The notes under the pieces were generated by a model. That model had not been told where the DNA came from. It worked only from the letters and a program-made list of their open reading frames with translations, and did not search any database. This document shows, in pieces, positions 8,051-16,436 of a stretch of DNA of 64,000 nucleotides; position 1 is the first letter of the stretch, and each line of letters begins with the position of its first letter. The DNA comes from Algoriphagus machipongonensis. GTDB lineage: Bacteria; Bacteroidota; Bacteroidia; Cytophagales; Cyclobacteriaceae. The position numbers and the translations under genes are program-made. The stretch is taken from contig NZ_CM001023.1 in NCBI RefSeq assembly GCF_000166275.1, positions 62,001-126,000 of the forward strand, written 5' to 3'.

Positions 8051-9418
8051 ATGGTTTATCAGCATTCCGTCGGAAACTTTAACTATTCTTTTCCCGACCT
8101 CAAAACTGTTTTGGCAAAGGCTACTCCCGAAAAATCCGGAGACCAATTAGCTGGTTTGGCTGCCCAAAGCGAGCAGGAACGAATTGCTGCCAAACTGGTA
8201 CTTGCCGATATTCCTTTGAAGCAATTTCTCCAGGAGGAAATCATCCCAGTTGAAATTGATGCGGTATCCCAACTCATCCAAGACTCATTTGATGCCAAAG
8301 CCTTTCAGCATATCTCCCACCTGACTGTGGGTGGATTCCGAAATTGGCTGCTGGACTATCAAACGGATGGAGAAAAAATCGCTCAAATCAGTCCCGGACT
8401 CATACCCGAAATGGTCGCCGCGGTTTCGAAAATCATGGCCAACCAAGACCTGATATTAGCAGCTTCAAAAATCCGGGTCATTACCAAATTCAGAAATACA
8501 CTTGGCCTGAAAGGTCATTTCTCCACCCGACTGCAACCCAATCATGCCACCGACGATGCCAAAGGAATTATGGCCTCCACCATCGATGGCTTGCTTTATG
8601 GAGTTGGCGACGCGGTGATCGGAATCAATCCGGTTTCGGATTCGGCAGAGACTACCCTTCGATTGCTCGAAATGCTGGAAAAACTCCGACTCCAATACGA
8701 CATTCCTACCCAATCCTGCATTCTTTCCCATGTGACCACCACCTTGGAATTGATTGAGAGGAAAGCGCCGGTAGACCTGATTTTTCAATCAATCGGAGGC
8801 ACGGAAGCCACCAATACCAGCTTTGGCTTTAGCTTAAATACCTTGGATGAAGCCTATCAGGCAGGCAAAGAATTAAATAGAGGAAGTATCGGAGATAATT
8901 TTATGTACTTCGAAACGGGTCAGGGAAGTGCACATTCTGCCAATGCCCACCATGGCGTGGATCAGCAAACTTGCGAAGTCCGAGCCTATGCCGTCGCCAG
9001 AAAATATAATCCCTTACTCGTTAATACCGTGGTCGGATTTATCGGTCCGGAATATCTATACGATGGCAAACAAGTGATCCGTGCCGGATTGGAAGATCAT
9101 TTTTGCGGAAAATTGATGGGTTTGCCTATGGGCTGCGATATCTGCTATACCAATCACATCGATGCGGATCAGGACGATATGGATAATCTCTTGACTTTAC
9201 TCGGAGTGGCCGGATGCAATTTTATTATGGGAATCCCCGGTGCGGATGATGTGATGCTGAATTACCAAAGCACTTCTTTCCACGATCAACTCTACATCCG
9301 ACAGGTGTTGGGGCTGAAAAGAGCTCCTGAATTTGACGAGTGGCTGATGAAGATGAATCTGACAGACTCCTCCGGAAAAGTCTTGGAAGTCAAGGGAAAT
9401 AAATTGCTGAAGCTATGA
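8051..9418 (+). CDS. eutB: Ethanolamine ammonia-lyase, large subunit
   Basis: 455 residues, the usual EutB length (about 453). With EutC it forms the adenosylcobalamin-dependent enzyme that splits ethanolamine into acetaldehyde and ammonia. The sequence aligns over its whole length with enterobacterial EutB from memory: SARLQPN near residue 157, GVGDAVIG near 183, YFETGQGSA near 287 (active-site Glu region), VGFIGPEYLY near 320 and CYTNHIDADQ near 365. The eutC start overlaps its stop by 4 bases. No EutA reactivase or shell protein is adjacent, so acetaldehyde must be handled by enzymes elsewhere. Confidence 0.97.
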   Translation: MVYQHSVGNFNYSFPDLKTVLAKATPEKSGDQLAGLAAQSEQERIAAKLVLADIPLKQFLQEEIIPVEIDAVSQLIQDSFDAKAFQHISHLTVGGFRNWLLDYQTDGEKIAQISPGLIPEMVAAVSKIMANQDLILAASKIRVITKFRNTLGLKGHFSTRLQPNHATDDAKGIMASTIDGLLYGVGDAVIGINPVSDSAETTLRLLEMLEKLRLQYDIPTQSCILSHVTTTLELIERKAPVDLIFQSIGGTEATNTSFGFSLNTLDEAYQAGKELNRGSIGDNFMYFETGQGSAHSANAHHGVDQQTCEVRAYAVARKYNPLLVNTVVGFIGPEYLYDGKQVIRAGLEDHFCGKLMGLPMGCDICYTNHIDADQDDMDNLLTLLGVAGCNFIMGIPGADDVMLNYQSTSFHDQLYIRQVLGLKRAPEFDEWLMKMNLTDSSGKVLEVKGNKLLKL

Positions 9419-10176
9419 GCGAGGTATCCAATCCCTGGGAAAAACTCAAAGACTTTACCGACGCCAGAATCGCTTTGGGAAGAACGGGAGGCAGCCTCAA
9501 AACCCAAGAACTCCTGGCTTTCAGAAAGGATCATGCCTTGGCCAAAGATGCGGTTTGGGCAGATTTGGATATTGACTCTTTGCGAAAGCAACTGGAGGAT
9601 TTACAAATTCCTAGCATGCTTCTCTCCAGTCAGGCAAAATCCCGGGAGATCTATATCAAACGTCCCGACCTTGGCAGGAAGTTAAGTGAGGATTCCTTTG
9701 CAGAGATTCAGAATTCCAAAGTTCCAGCATCCGAAATTTCCATTATTCTGGCGGATGGATTGAGTGCAAATGCCATTTCCCTGCATGCTATCCCCTTTTT
9801 ACAGGAATTTTTACCCAAACTAAAAGGGCTTTCCATCGCTCCCATTTCCATCGTCAGCCAAGGAAGAGTAGCCATCAGCGATGAAATCGGCGAAAGCTTC
9901 TCCAGCAAAATTTCCATAATTCTGATCGGGGAAAGACCCGGTTTGAGTTCCCCGTACAGCATGGGGATTTATTTGACATACAACCCAAAAGCAGGAAATA
10001 CAGACGAAAAGCGAAACTGTATATCCAATATCCGAACCGGCGGTTTGCCCTATGCCTATGCAGCGGAAAAACTCGCCTTTTTATGCTCAGAAGCACTGAG
10101 ACTTAAATTATCCGGTGTCCACTTGAAGGATACTTTTGACCACCACTCACTTAAAAATGAATCAGGAAAAAACTGA
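9415..10176 (+). CDS. eutC: Ethanolamine ammonia-lyase, small subunit
   Basis: 253 residues, shorter than the enterobacterial EutC of about 295 but complete at the conserved C-terminal core. It contributes the B12-binding domain of the ammonia-lyase. Recognisable parts are ILADGLSANAI near residue 117, the IGERPGLSSPYSMG stretch near 175, and RNCISNIRTGGLPYAYAA near 200. The start overlaps the eutB stop (ATGA at 9415), which indicates translational coupling, and the end overlaps the permease gene by 20 bases. The shortening is in the N-terminal linker, common outside enterobacteria. Confidence 0.95.
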   Translation: MSEVSNPWEKLKDFTDARIALGRTGGSLKTQELLAFRKDHALAKDAVWADLDIDSLRKQLEDLQIPSMLLSSQAKSREIYIKRPDLGRKLSEDSFAEIQNSKVPASEISIILADGLSANAISLHAIPFLQEFLPKLKGLSIAPISIVSQGRVAISDEIGESFSSKISIILIGERPGLSSPYSMGIYLTYNPKAGNTDEKRNCISNIRTGGLPYAYAAEKLAFLCSEALRLKLSGVHLKDTFDHHSLKNESGKN

Positions 10177-11470
10177 ATTAAAACGCACGCTAGGGCCATT
10201 TATGCTTTGGGGGCTCGGCGTCGGCTATGTGATTTCGGGAATGTATTTTGGCTGGAACCTCGGGCTGGCGGAAGGCGGAACCCTCGGACTGGCAGTAGCC
10301 ACCCTCTTTATCATCATCATGTATGTCACCTTTACCTTTAGCTACACGGAGATGGCCTGTGCCATTCCCAAAGCCGGAGGAGCTTTTGACTATGCCCGTT
10401 TGGGATTGGGAAAAAACTGGGGATTTCTGGCAGGAATCGCCCAAAGTATAGAATTTATCTTCGCCCCGCCGGCCATCGCAGCGGCAATTGGAGCCTATTT
10501 CAATGTGTTTTTCCCGGAAATCAGCATTACCGCGATTGCGATTACAGCCTATCTGATTTTCACGCTGATCAATATCTCCGGGGTAAGGTTTGCTGCCTAC
10601 TTCGAACTGATCATTACCATAATTGCGGTAGCCGAACTCCTACTTTTCTCAGGAGTTAGTTTTACCGAATTCAAATTTGAAAACCTAACCCAGAATGCCC
10701 TGCCTAACGGTTGGGGTGGTGCTTTTGCAGCGATACCTTTTGCGATCTGGTTTTTCCTGGCGATCGAAGGTGTGGCCAATGTAGCCGAGGAAGCCAAAAA
10801 CCCGCAGCGAAATATTCTGATTGGGTTTGGTTCGGCACTTCTGACTTTGGTGATTTTATGCCTGCTCACCTTCACTTCCTCGATCGGAGTGGATGGCTGG
10901 GAGACGATCGTCTATCCTCCGGGAAGTACAGCGCCTTCCGATTCTCCCCTGCCTTTGGCTTTGGCCAAGATTGTAGGCGAAAGCAATATTCTCTATCACC
11001 TGCTGATTACCGTGGGCTTGTTTGGGCTGGTGGCTTCCTTTCATGGGATTATCCTGGCGGCGGGTCGATCTACCTTGGAACTGGGAAGAGAGCGTTATGT
11101 GACGCCTTTTGTGGGGAAAGTCCATGCCAAAACCAAGACTCCTGTCAATGCCCTTCTGGTGAATATGGGCATAGGGATCCTGGCCTTGCTCACAGGAAAA
11201 ACCGGTGAAATCATCACCATCGCCTGCTTTGGAGCCTTGACATTATATATCGTATCGATGATTGCCTTTTTTGCCTTGCGAAAGAATCATGCGGACTTGA
11301 AGCGCCCCTTTCGGGTTCCGTTATTCCCCTATTTCCCAGCCATCGCCTTGGTCATCGCCATTATCGCGATGATCGCCATGAGTATTTACAACCTGACTTT
11401 AATGGCTATTTTCTGGGGATTGGTAGGTTTTGGCTATATGAGTTTTCGATGGTATCAGAGGAAGGGGTAA
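10157..11470 (+). CDS. Ethanolamine permease, APC superfamily
   Basis: 437 residues from the ATG at 10157, with about twelve membrane helices. It matches the ethanolamine permease branch of the amino acid-polyamine-organocation family: the GVGYVISGMYFGWNLGL stretch in helix 1, KAGGAFDYAR near residue 70, and AEEAKNPQRN near 210. It would bring in ethanolamine for EutBC, and its position as third gene of the operon supports that. A TTG start at 10136 would add seven residues. The ATG is preferred because it places the protein start where relatives begin. It overlaps eutC by 20 bases, a tight coupling. Confidence 0.9.
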   Translation: MNQEKTELKRTLGPFMLWGLGVGYVISGMYFGWNLGLAEGGTLGLAVATLFIIIMYVTFTFSYTEMACAIPKAGGAFDYARLGLGKNWGFLAGIAQSIEFIFAPPAIAAAIGAYFNVFFPEISITAIAITAYLIFTLINISGVRFAAYFELIITIIAVAELLLFSGVSFTEFKFENLTQNALPNGWGGAFAAIPFAIWFFLAIEGVANVAEEAKNPQRNILIGFGSALLTLVILCLLTFTSSIGVDGWETIVYPPGSTAPSDSPLPLALAKIVGESNILYHLLITVGLFGLVASFHGIILAAGRSTLELGRERYVTPFVGKVHAKTKTPVNALLVNMGIGILALLTGKTGEIITIACFGALTLYIVSMIAFFALRKNHADLKRPFRVPLFPYFPAIALVIAIIAMIAMSIYNLTLMAIFWGLVGFGYMSFRWYQRKG

Positions 11471-11477
11471 GGGAAAA

Positions 11478-11495
11478 ATACCCTGTACTGGGTAT
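11478..11495. promoter_or_regulatory. Near-palindrome downstream of the eut operon
   Basis: ATACCCTGTACTGGGTAT, one pair short of a perfect 18-base palindrome. A perfect version lies at 20333-20350, upstream of the fatty-acid transporter gene. The symmetry suggests a dimeric regulator site, though it lies after the stop codon of the permease gene rather than before eutB. Confidence 0.45.
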
Positions 11496-11583
11496 TGCAA
11501 CTAAAGAATTTCATACCGTTCTTGAAGATTTGGTTCGGAATCAGAATTAAAAGGATTCATTTCTCAATCAATTCTATTCCTCA

Positions 11584-11613
11584 GACAACAAACGTTTGTT
11601 TTCATTTGTTGTC
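11584..11613. repeat. Hairpin between the eut operon and the cassette
   Basis: GACAACAAA and TTTGTTGTC form a perfect 9-base stem over a 12-base loop. There is no strong T run after it, so it is a weak terminator candidate for the eut operon. It could also be the remains of an older recombination site. Confidence 0.4.
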
Positions 11614-11677
11614 GAGTAATTATTTTAAAATGCTGATATTCAAAGGATTAAAAACTACCTGTAATTAAAATCTATAA

Positions 11678-11705
11678 TGGATATATACGCAATTACGTAT
11701 ATACA
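11678..11705. repeat. Inverted repeat abutting the left end of the cassette
   Basis: TATATACG and CGTATATA form a perfect stem over CAATTA, ending about 5 bases before the G/TTGGGT cassette boundary. The placement resembles the 3' half of an attC or attI-like site, but no RYYYAAC box was found on its left side, so only half of a site can be argued. Confidence 0.4.
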
Positions 11706-11709
11706 AGTG

Positions 11710-13130
11710 TTGGGTGCAATAAAGTAATGCATGACGAAATGAAGAAAATATTGAAATTGTCTGGCTGCGAACAGTTGTGTTTGCTCCTTGATGAATTCAA
11801 AGAGGAGATGAATAAAATTTCATCAGACCAAATAATCAATTCGTTGATAAAAGAGTTTGAAAAGAGTTCTGGTCAACAAAATTTTCAAGTAATATCCAAG
11901 GATCCATCAGCACTTCTACAGCTTGCTTTATTTACGAATGCAATAATTGTTCGATTAAATGACTTACCATCATCCGATCGTATCAAAACTTTAATTAGTG
12001 CTTTTCAGGATTGTTTAGATAAGAACATAACCAGTGTTATTGATTCTTCAGAACATCAGATAATAAAATTATGTTGCTTTCTCAATTCAATAATTCAAAC
12101 CCTGAGGCAATTAGAGTTTGAAAACATTTTCATTTTGGAATTACCCTTAGGAAATTCTATTCCATCCAAACTTTTGAAAGAAATGCTGGATGAAAAAGAA
12201 ATAAAGTCAACGATACTCTCTGTGTCAATAAATAGGAATGACAGTAATCGAAAAGGCATTACACGAGCCCAATTAATTGATCAAAGGGTTTCTGAAATTG
12301 ATACAAAGGATTCAATACTTATTTACCTTGATGAATGGATTACAGGGTCTAATTTTTACAACATTTTAACTATACTAAACAGGAATGAAAACTTGAATTT
12401 GATGCCCGGTGCATTTATGCTAGAAAAATCAAAATCAGAAATTCGTTTTCAAAAATATATGACATTACACGAGAATATTAGTCAGAAAATAGGTCTGAAG
12501 TCCGAAGATTTGATTTGTGTTTTCCCCAATCTCAATAACAATGTCAGTTCAAATCAAGAGTTCATCTGGGCTGAGAGCGATCGACTTGCTGGATATCGAA
12601 AGTTGGAATTTTGGGGAAGTATAGTTAGTTCTTATATCTCTGCAGGTGAATTATTGAATAATGAACCCAAAACACTGGATGAAACATTAAAACAAAGCAT
12701 TTCCGAATGCACTACCCTAGATAAGGAAACTGAAATTCCAGAAGATCTTAGAAATAAAATTCAAATTTCATTTCAGCACTTTAAAGATGAATTTTCAACA
12801 TCTCTGAAAAAAGAATTTGAATCTCAAGAAGTAATATTTTCCGATGAATTTAACATAGATGCAGAAACAACAAAAGCAATTTCAATTATGAAAAATGTAC
12901 AAGGGTATGAAAAATCAAAATTGGCCATTAACATAATTGGATATTATCTCAAAACCAATGTAATCAGTCCAACTTCAAGATATTACTATAGAGGTCAAGC
13001 ACCACTTTGCATTAAACTTGAAGACCAAGAAAATGCATTAAACAAAAAATTCGTAGCTGAAATAAAGAAATACTGCACCCAACAAGGTGTATAGTGCATA
13101 CCCTTCGGGATACGCACCATACACAGAACG
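11710..13130 (+). mobile_element. Integron-type single gene cassette (no integrase in window)
   Basis: The left end reads TGTTGGGTGCA (11708-11718) and the right end carries its exact inverse TGCACCCAACA (13074-13084). In an integron cassette the recombination point is G/TTRRRY, and the free cassette joins its first bases to its last, restoring a full attC site. Here joining position 13130 to 11710 gives GTTGGGT opposite ACCCAAC, a perfect core pair. The single gene starts 17 bases inside the left end and stops inside the right attC, as cassette genes do. Base composition is far more A+T-rich than the eut genes next door (17 of 60 G+C at 12061-12120). Confidence 0.75.
11727..13094 (+). CDS. 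Cassette-borne protein with phosphoribosyltransferase-like motif (unidentified)
   Basis: 455 residues, no signal peptide or membrane helix. I do not recognise the family. The one suggestive feature is the segment SILIYLDEWITGSNF, about 196-210: a beta strand, then acidic pair D202-E203, then TGS (206-208). That is the layout of the PRPP-binding loop of type I phosphoribosyltransferases (hydrophobic strand, D-D/E, x3, T-G). Residues 137-150 (LELPLGNSIPSKLL) could be the matching substrate side. The first 130 residues and last 150 look helical. The gene begins 17 bases inside the cassette and its last codons form one arm of the attC hairpin. Enzyme activity is a guess; a role in defence or signalling is possible but unsupported. 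Confidence 0.75.
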   Translation: MHDEMKKILKLSGCEQLCLLLDEFKEEMNKISSDQIINSLIKEFEKSSGQQNFQVISKDPSALLQLALFTNAIIVRLNDLPSSDRIKTLISAFQDCLDKNITSVIDSSEHQIIKLCCFLNSIIQTLRQLEFENIFILELPLGNSIPSKLLKEMLDEKEIKSTILSVSINRNDSNRKGITRAQLIDQRVSEIDTKDSILIYLDEWITGSNFYNILTILNRNENLNLMPGAFMLEKSKSEIRFQKYMTLHENISQKIGLKSEDLICVFPNLNNNVSSNQEFIWAESDRLAGYRKLEFWGSIVSSYISAGELLNNEPKTLDETLKQSISECTTLDKETEIPEDLRNKIQISFQHFKDEFSTSLKKEFESQEVIFSDEFNIDAETTKAISIMKNVQGYEKSKLAINIIGYYLKTNVISPTSRYYYRGQAPLCIKLEDQENALNKKFVAEIKKYCTQQGV

Positions 13131-13136
13131 TTAGCC
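13074..13136 (+). mobile_element. attC-like recombination site at the cassette's right end
   Basis: Left core ACCCAAC (13077-13083) fits RYYYAAC. Right core GTTAGCC (13130-13136) fits GTTRRRY except for one base, as expected because its last six bases come from the flank. Between them GTGTAT/ATACAC and GTGC/GCAC pair into a long stem with one mismatch, then an internal loop and a CCC-TTC-GGG tip. Stem-loop with unpaired bases between R and L boxes is the folded form recognised by IntI-type recombinases. Confidence 0.7.
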
Positions 13137-13401
13137 TCAATATTCGAAAATCGAATGACCACCTCTAGATTCAAAATATACCCCCACTAGCCCCTTCTAG
13201 GTGTAGGTACTATTTTTTTGAAATCACCCTCCACCAGAACCCAATAAATCCACTGATTCCCAATACCATAGAAGATATTCTAAGCCCTCAAATTTTGCAT
13301 AGCCCATATAAATAGGCTATCTTTTTAATACAGGAAATTTGGAAAGAATGGTATCCAATCAGGATACGAATTAGCCAAGCCCATTTTTAAACAAGCTTAT
13401 T
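13137..13401. other. Non-coding stretch between cassette and next gene
   Basis: No reading frame of protein character and no further attC-like site was seen. The only structured element is the possible terminator at 13299-13326. Confidence 0.5.
13299..13326 (+). terminator. Possible terminator hairpin without an obvious gene before it
   Basis: ATAGCC and GGCTAT form a six-base stem over a ten-base loop, followed by CTTTTTAA. No gene on the plus strand ends close before it except the cassette gene 200 bases upstream. Confidence 0.4.
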
Positions 13402-14040
13402 ATGTCAAAGAAACAGTTTGGAAACATTGGAAAATTCAGCAGTAAAAACCTGAATATAAAACCTATCGATATCAAGGTTAACCCATCAAATCGAATCTCG
13501 AATGCACAATTGAAAAAGCTCGATCCAAAGGGTATTGCCAGCATTCCAGCGCTTAGAGTTAATAGAAATGACTTGTTGAATTTGCAGGCCAACGAATCCT
13601 GGGAAATCACTGCTCAAAAGTTGAAGGATAAGGATATGTATGTCGCTGAATATTTTGGATGGCATAGATCCGACCAAACAAGCATTGATGTACATCCGGA
13701 AAACAAGTACTATCCAAGATTAAATAATGGCATGGCTGGATTCCTTCCTGAAATGAGATACTTGGTTTTACGATTCAGACCCGAAATGGGTAAGCGGTAT
13801 CGCGTGACCATTCAGTTAAAACCAGGTTCCTACAGAAATAAAAAAGTCATGACCAATATCACGGGTAGGTATAATGACACATGGTATATCAATTATCAAT
13901 TTAATGAGTTGATGTTTGATTTTTTGGCCTCATCAAATGAGATAAAAATAAGTCCTATTATCGCTGGTTATGAGAACTATTATGTCAAGTATCAGCCTTT
14001 GCAGATTGAGAAAATTAATGTGGATAAGGTAGGGGATTGA
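13402..14040 (+). CDS. Hypothetical protein, 212 residues
   Basis: No signal peptide or membrane segment, and I do not recognise the family. The protein is basic at the N-terminus (KKQFGNIGKFSSKNL) and rich in aromatic residues and beta-type patterns in the second half, such as MRYLVLRFRPEMGKRYRVTIQL at about 114-135, which suggests a beta-sandwich. It has a strong terminator at 14082-14117 and no operon partner. It could be a minor secreted or structural protein, but nothing decides this. Confidence 0.6.
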   Translation: MSKKQFGNIGKFSSKNLNIKPIDIKVNPSNRISNAQLKKLDPKGIASIPALRVNRNDLLNLQANESWEITAQKLKDKDMYVAEYFGWHRSDQTSIDVHPENKYYPRLNNGMAGFLPEMRYLVLRFRPEMGKRYRVTIQLKPGSYRNKKVMTNITGRYNDTWYINYQFNELMFDFLASSNEIKISPIIAGYENYYVKYQPLQIEKINVDKVGD

Positions 14041-14081
14041 TTTCAGCTCTGAGAAGAAATTTACATCAGGTCATTTCACTA

Positions 14082-14117
14082 GGTGAAGTCCTCGATTTTG
14101 TCGAAAAGGACTTCACC
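14082..14117 (+). terminator. Strong Rho-independent terminator
   Basis: GGTGAAGTCCT and AGGACTTCACC form a perfect 11-base stem, followed by a T-rich run (14118-14129). It ends transcription of the hypothetical gene 42 bases upstream. Confidence 0.9.
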
Positions 14118-14260
14118 TTTTTTATTTTTTGAATTGAAAAACCGTACCTAACCTTTCCAGAGTATTCCCTTTTTATTCCTAAGGGAGAGAAACTCTTCAA
14201 AATCCCCTAAATTGTTTCGATTAGCATTTCTGCCGAATAGGGGCAATTTTTGAATGAAGA

Positions 14261-15045
14261 ATGGATTTTAACAAAGAGAGTATTGCGCGTTTTGGCATTG
14301 CCACCAAGGGTTTTGTTTACATCTTAATAGGTGCACTCACATTTATGGCTGCAATCGGTACTGGGGGCTCCAAATCAGGGAGCAGTGATGCATTGAAATT
14401 TCTAAGAGATAACACCTTTGGAAGCATATTGCTCGGGATCACAGCCGCAGGACTGGTGGCTTACGTTTTCTGGCGTTTTTATCAGGCCATCATGGATCCT
14501 GACAAGGAAGGCACCGATTACAAAGGAATAGGAAATAGATTAGGATTCTTTTCCAGTGGTGTTTTTTACGGTCTTATGGCATTTTCAGCTATCAAAATCC
14601 TTATTGGAAATGGAAGCGAATCTTTAGAAAGTCAGGAATCTCTTATCGCAACGGCCTTAAGCAAGCCATTCGGGCAGGCCATCGTACTTATTATAGCCAC
14701 TATTTTTTGGGAAGAGCCATATTTCAAATGGTCATTGCCTACACTGATTTGTACAAAAAGAGGGTAAAAGCTCAAAATTTAGATCCTAAAACACAGAAAT
14801 TGATGGTTACTCTGGGTAAGGTTGGACATACCGCTAGAGGGTTAGTCATTGGGGTGATTGCATTCCTAACATACAGAGCAGCATTTTCTTACAGTTCGGA
14901 AGTAGCTGGAGGCACTAAGGAGGCATTTAGTTTCCTTCAAGATGAATTCGGAACGATTGTGTTATCCTTGGTTGCTTTGGGCCTAGCCATGTACGGCATT
15001 TTTTTGTTAATTAATGCTCGCTATCGTGATATGAAGAGGGTATAG
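14261..15045 (+). pseudogene. DUF1206 membrane protein gene with a frameshift
   Basis: Two overlapping frames (14261-14767 and 14707-15045) together make one DUF1206 protein of about 260 residues: three repeats of a two-helix unit, each ending in a short charged loop. Reading frame 1 is sensible to ...VLIIATIF and then turns to an atypical tail. Frame 3 takes over at once with LGRAIFQMVIAYTDLY, which continues the repeat pattern. The break lies in a run of six T (14703-14708); one extra T would restore the gene. It could be a real mutation, a sequencing error or slippage. The function of DUF1206 is unknown. Confidence 0.8.
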
Positions 15046-15202
15046 GCAATTTCTACCTAAAATAAATTGAAAGACGTCGGCCTTTTTTCAATCTTACCCA
15101 ACCTTCCTAATTCAAAAACACGTAGAGGATAAGACCTAAAATAATTTTGTTTCCGTTCTTCATGGCTTGGACTGGAAATTTTTGATTGATCTAACTAGAA
15201 CC

Positions 15203-16363
15203 ATGCATAAATATCACCTCCTACTGATCCTCTTTCTTTTTGGAATCAGACAAGCAAAATCCCAAGATACAGGGAACATTGAAATCGGCAGCACTTATAC
15301 CATTCACTCCAGCATTTTGGATGAGGACAGAAGCTATTGGGTCAGCCTTCCTGAATCTTATGGCAATCCAGAATCATCCTATAAAGAATATCCCCTGCTG
15401 ATTGTATTGGATGGCAGCAGTTTTTTTCATCCGATTAGCGGTATGACGAACTACATGGGTAGAATTGGAAGGATTCCAGAGATGATTGTTGTCGGCATTC
15501 AAAATGTAAGTCGAACCCGGGATTTTACCCCTGACAAAATCGTCACGACACGAGAAAATGATTTTGGAGGTGGAGATAATTTCTTGGCTTTTCTAGAGGA
15601 GGAACTGATTCCAAAACTGGATCAGGAGTATCGGACCGTACCTTATCGAATTCTTTTTGGGCATTCGCTTGGCGGATTACTGGCTACCCATGCTTACATG
15701 AAAGAAAATACGATTTTCAATTCCTTCCTAGCCATTGATCCAAGTTTTGGCTCCTGGGATGCCGAAACCATGGATAAAAAACTAGAGGCAGTTAGCCCTA
15801 ATTCATTTAAGAGATACATCTATTTCGCCACTGCGAATTGGGGCAAAAGAAATATCAGAAACAGGGACCGACATGTGCGCTTGTTTGAGTCGCTCAACAG
15901 TAAATATGATGGAGTATTTCCTGGGAAATTGGAATATTTCGAAAATGAGGATCATAGTTCGGTACCCATGATTGCATTCCACAACGGAATCAACAGCATT
16001 TTTGATGGCTATGGGATTTCTTATCGGGATGTGGATAACTTAGAGCAACTCACCCAGCATTTTCAAGATATTTCGCAGCGGTTATCCTGGACTTTTGCTC
16101 CGCCGGAAAGCCTCGTAAACAGAATTGCTTACAGTAAACTTCAAAGCAGAAACGAAGCAGAGAAGTCAAAAGCATTGGAGTTCTTTATTTTAAATACTGA
16201 GAATTATCCTGACTCCTACAATGGCTTTGATAGCTTGGGAGAAGCCTATGAACTAGTGGGCAACACTTCGAAAGCCATTGAAAACTATGAAAAGTCCCTT
16301 TCCCTGAACCCAACTAATGGGCATGCGAAAGCGAAGGTAGATGAGTTGAAAAAGAAGGAATGA
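15203..16363 (+). CDS. Secreted esterase (alpha/beta hydrolase, esterase D type) with TPR tail
   Basis: 386 residues from the ATG at 15203; an upstream in-frame ATG at 15167 exists but would bury the signal peptide. Signal peptide covers residues 1-20. The hydrolase domain resembles Fes/YbbA-type esterases: GHSLGG nucleophile elbow with Ser155, an acidic residue in the IDPSFGSW region, and His in EDHSSV. The last 70 residues hold one or two TPR units (SYNGFDSLGEAYELVGNTSK). Fes-type relatives cleave siderophores or other esters. Neighbouring genes give no clue to substrate. It follows a separate transcription unit. Confidence 0.85.
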   Translation: MHKYHLLLILFLFGIRQAKSQDTGNIEIGSTYTIHSSILDEDRSYWVSLPESYGNPESSYKEYPLLIVLDGSSFFHPISGMTNYMGRIGRIPEMIVVGIQNVSRTRDFTPDKIVTTRENDFGGGDNFLAFLEEELIPKLDQEYRTVPYRILFGHSLGGLLATHAYMKENTIFNSFLAIDPSFGSWDAETMDKKLEAVSPNSFKRYIYFATANWGKRNIRNRDRHVRLFESLNSKYDGVFPGKLEYFENEDHSSVPMIAFHNGINSIFDGYGISYRDVDNLEQLTQHFQDISQRLSWTFAPPESLVNRIAYSKLQSRNEAEKSKALEFFILNTENYPDSYNGFDSLGEAYELVGNTSKAIENYEKSLSLNPTNGHAKAKVDELKKKE

Positions 16364-16436
16364 TCAACAAGAAGATAGCAAAACTGATTAACGATTTTCT
16401 TATATTGGATTCAGTTTGAACCTGAATTCCGTTGCC

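Noticed and set aside
10711..11208. A 165-residue frame inside the permease gene
   Set aside because: Overlaps conserved permease helices in another frame; the composition (Cys, Gly, Trp, Arg) is that of a shadow of a G+C-rich gene.
11727..13094. A known antiphage defence system
   Set aside because: No recognised defence domain, no partner gene and no defence island were seen. The mobile setting alone is not evidence.
13086..13125. Terminator for the cassette gene
   Set aside because: The hairpin starts before the stop codon and has no T run; it fits an attC site better.
14703..14708. Programmed -1 frameshift in DUF1206
   Set aside because: The run ATTTTTTG in this frame does not fit the X XXY YYZ slippery form, so a plain mutation or sequencing error is the better reading.
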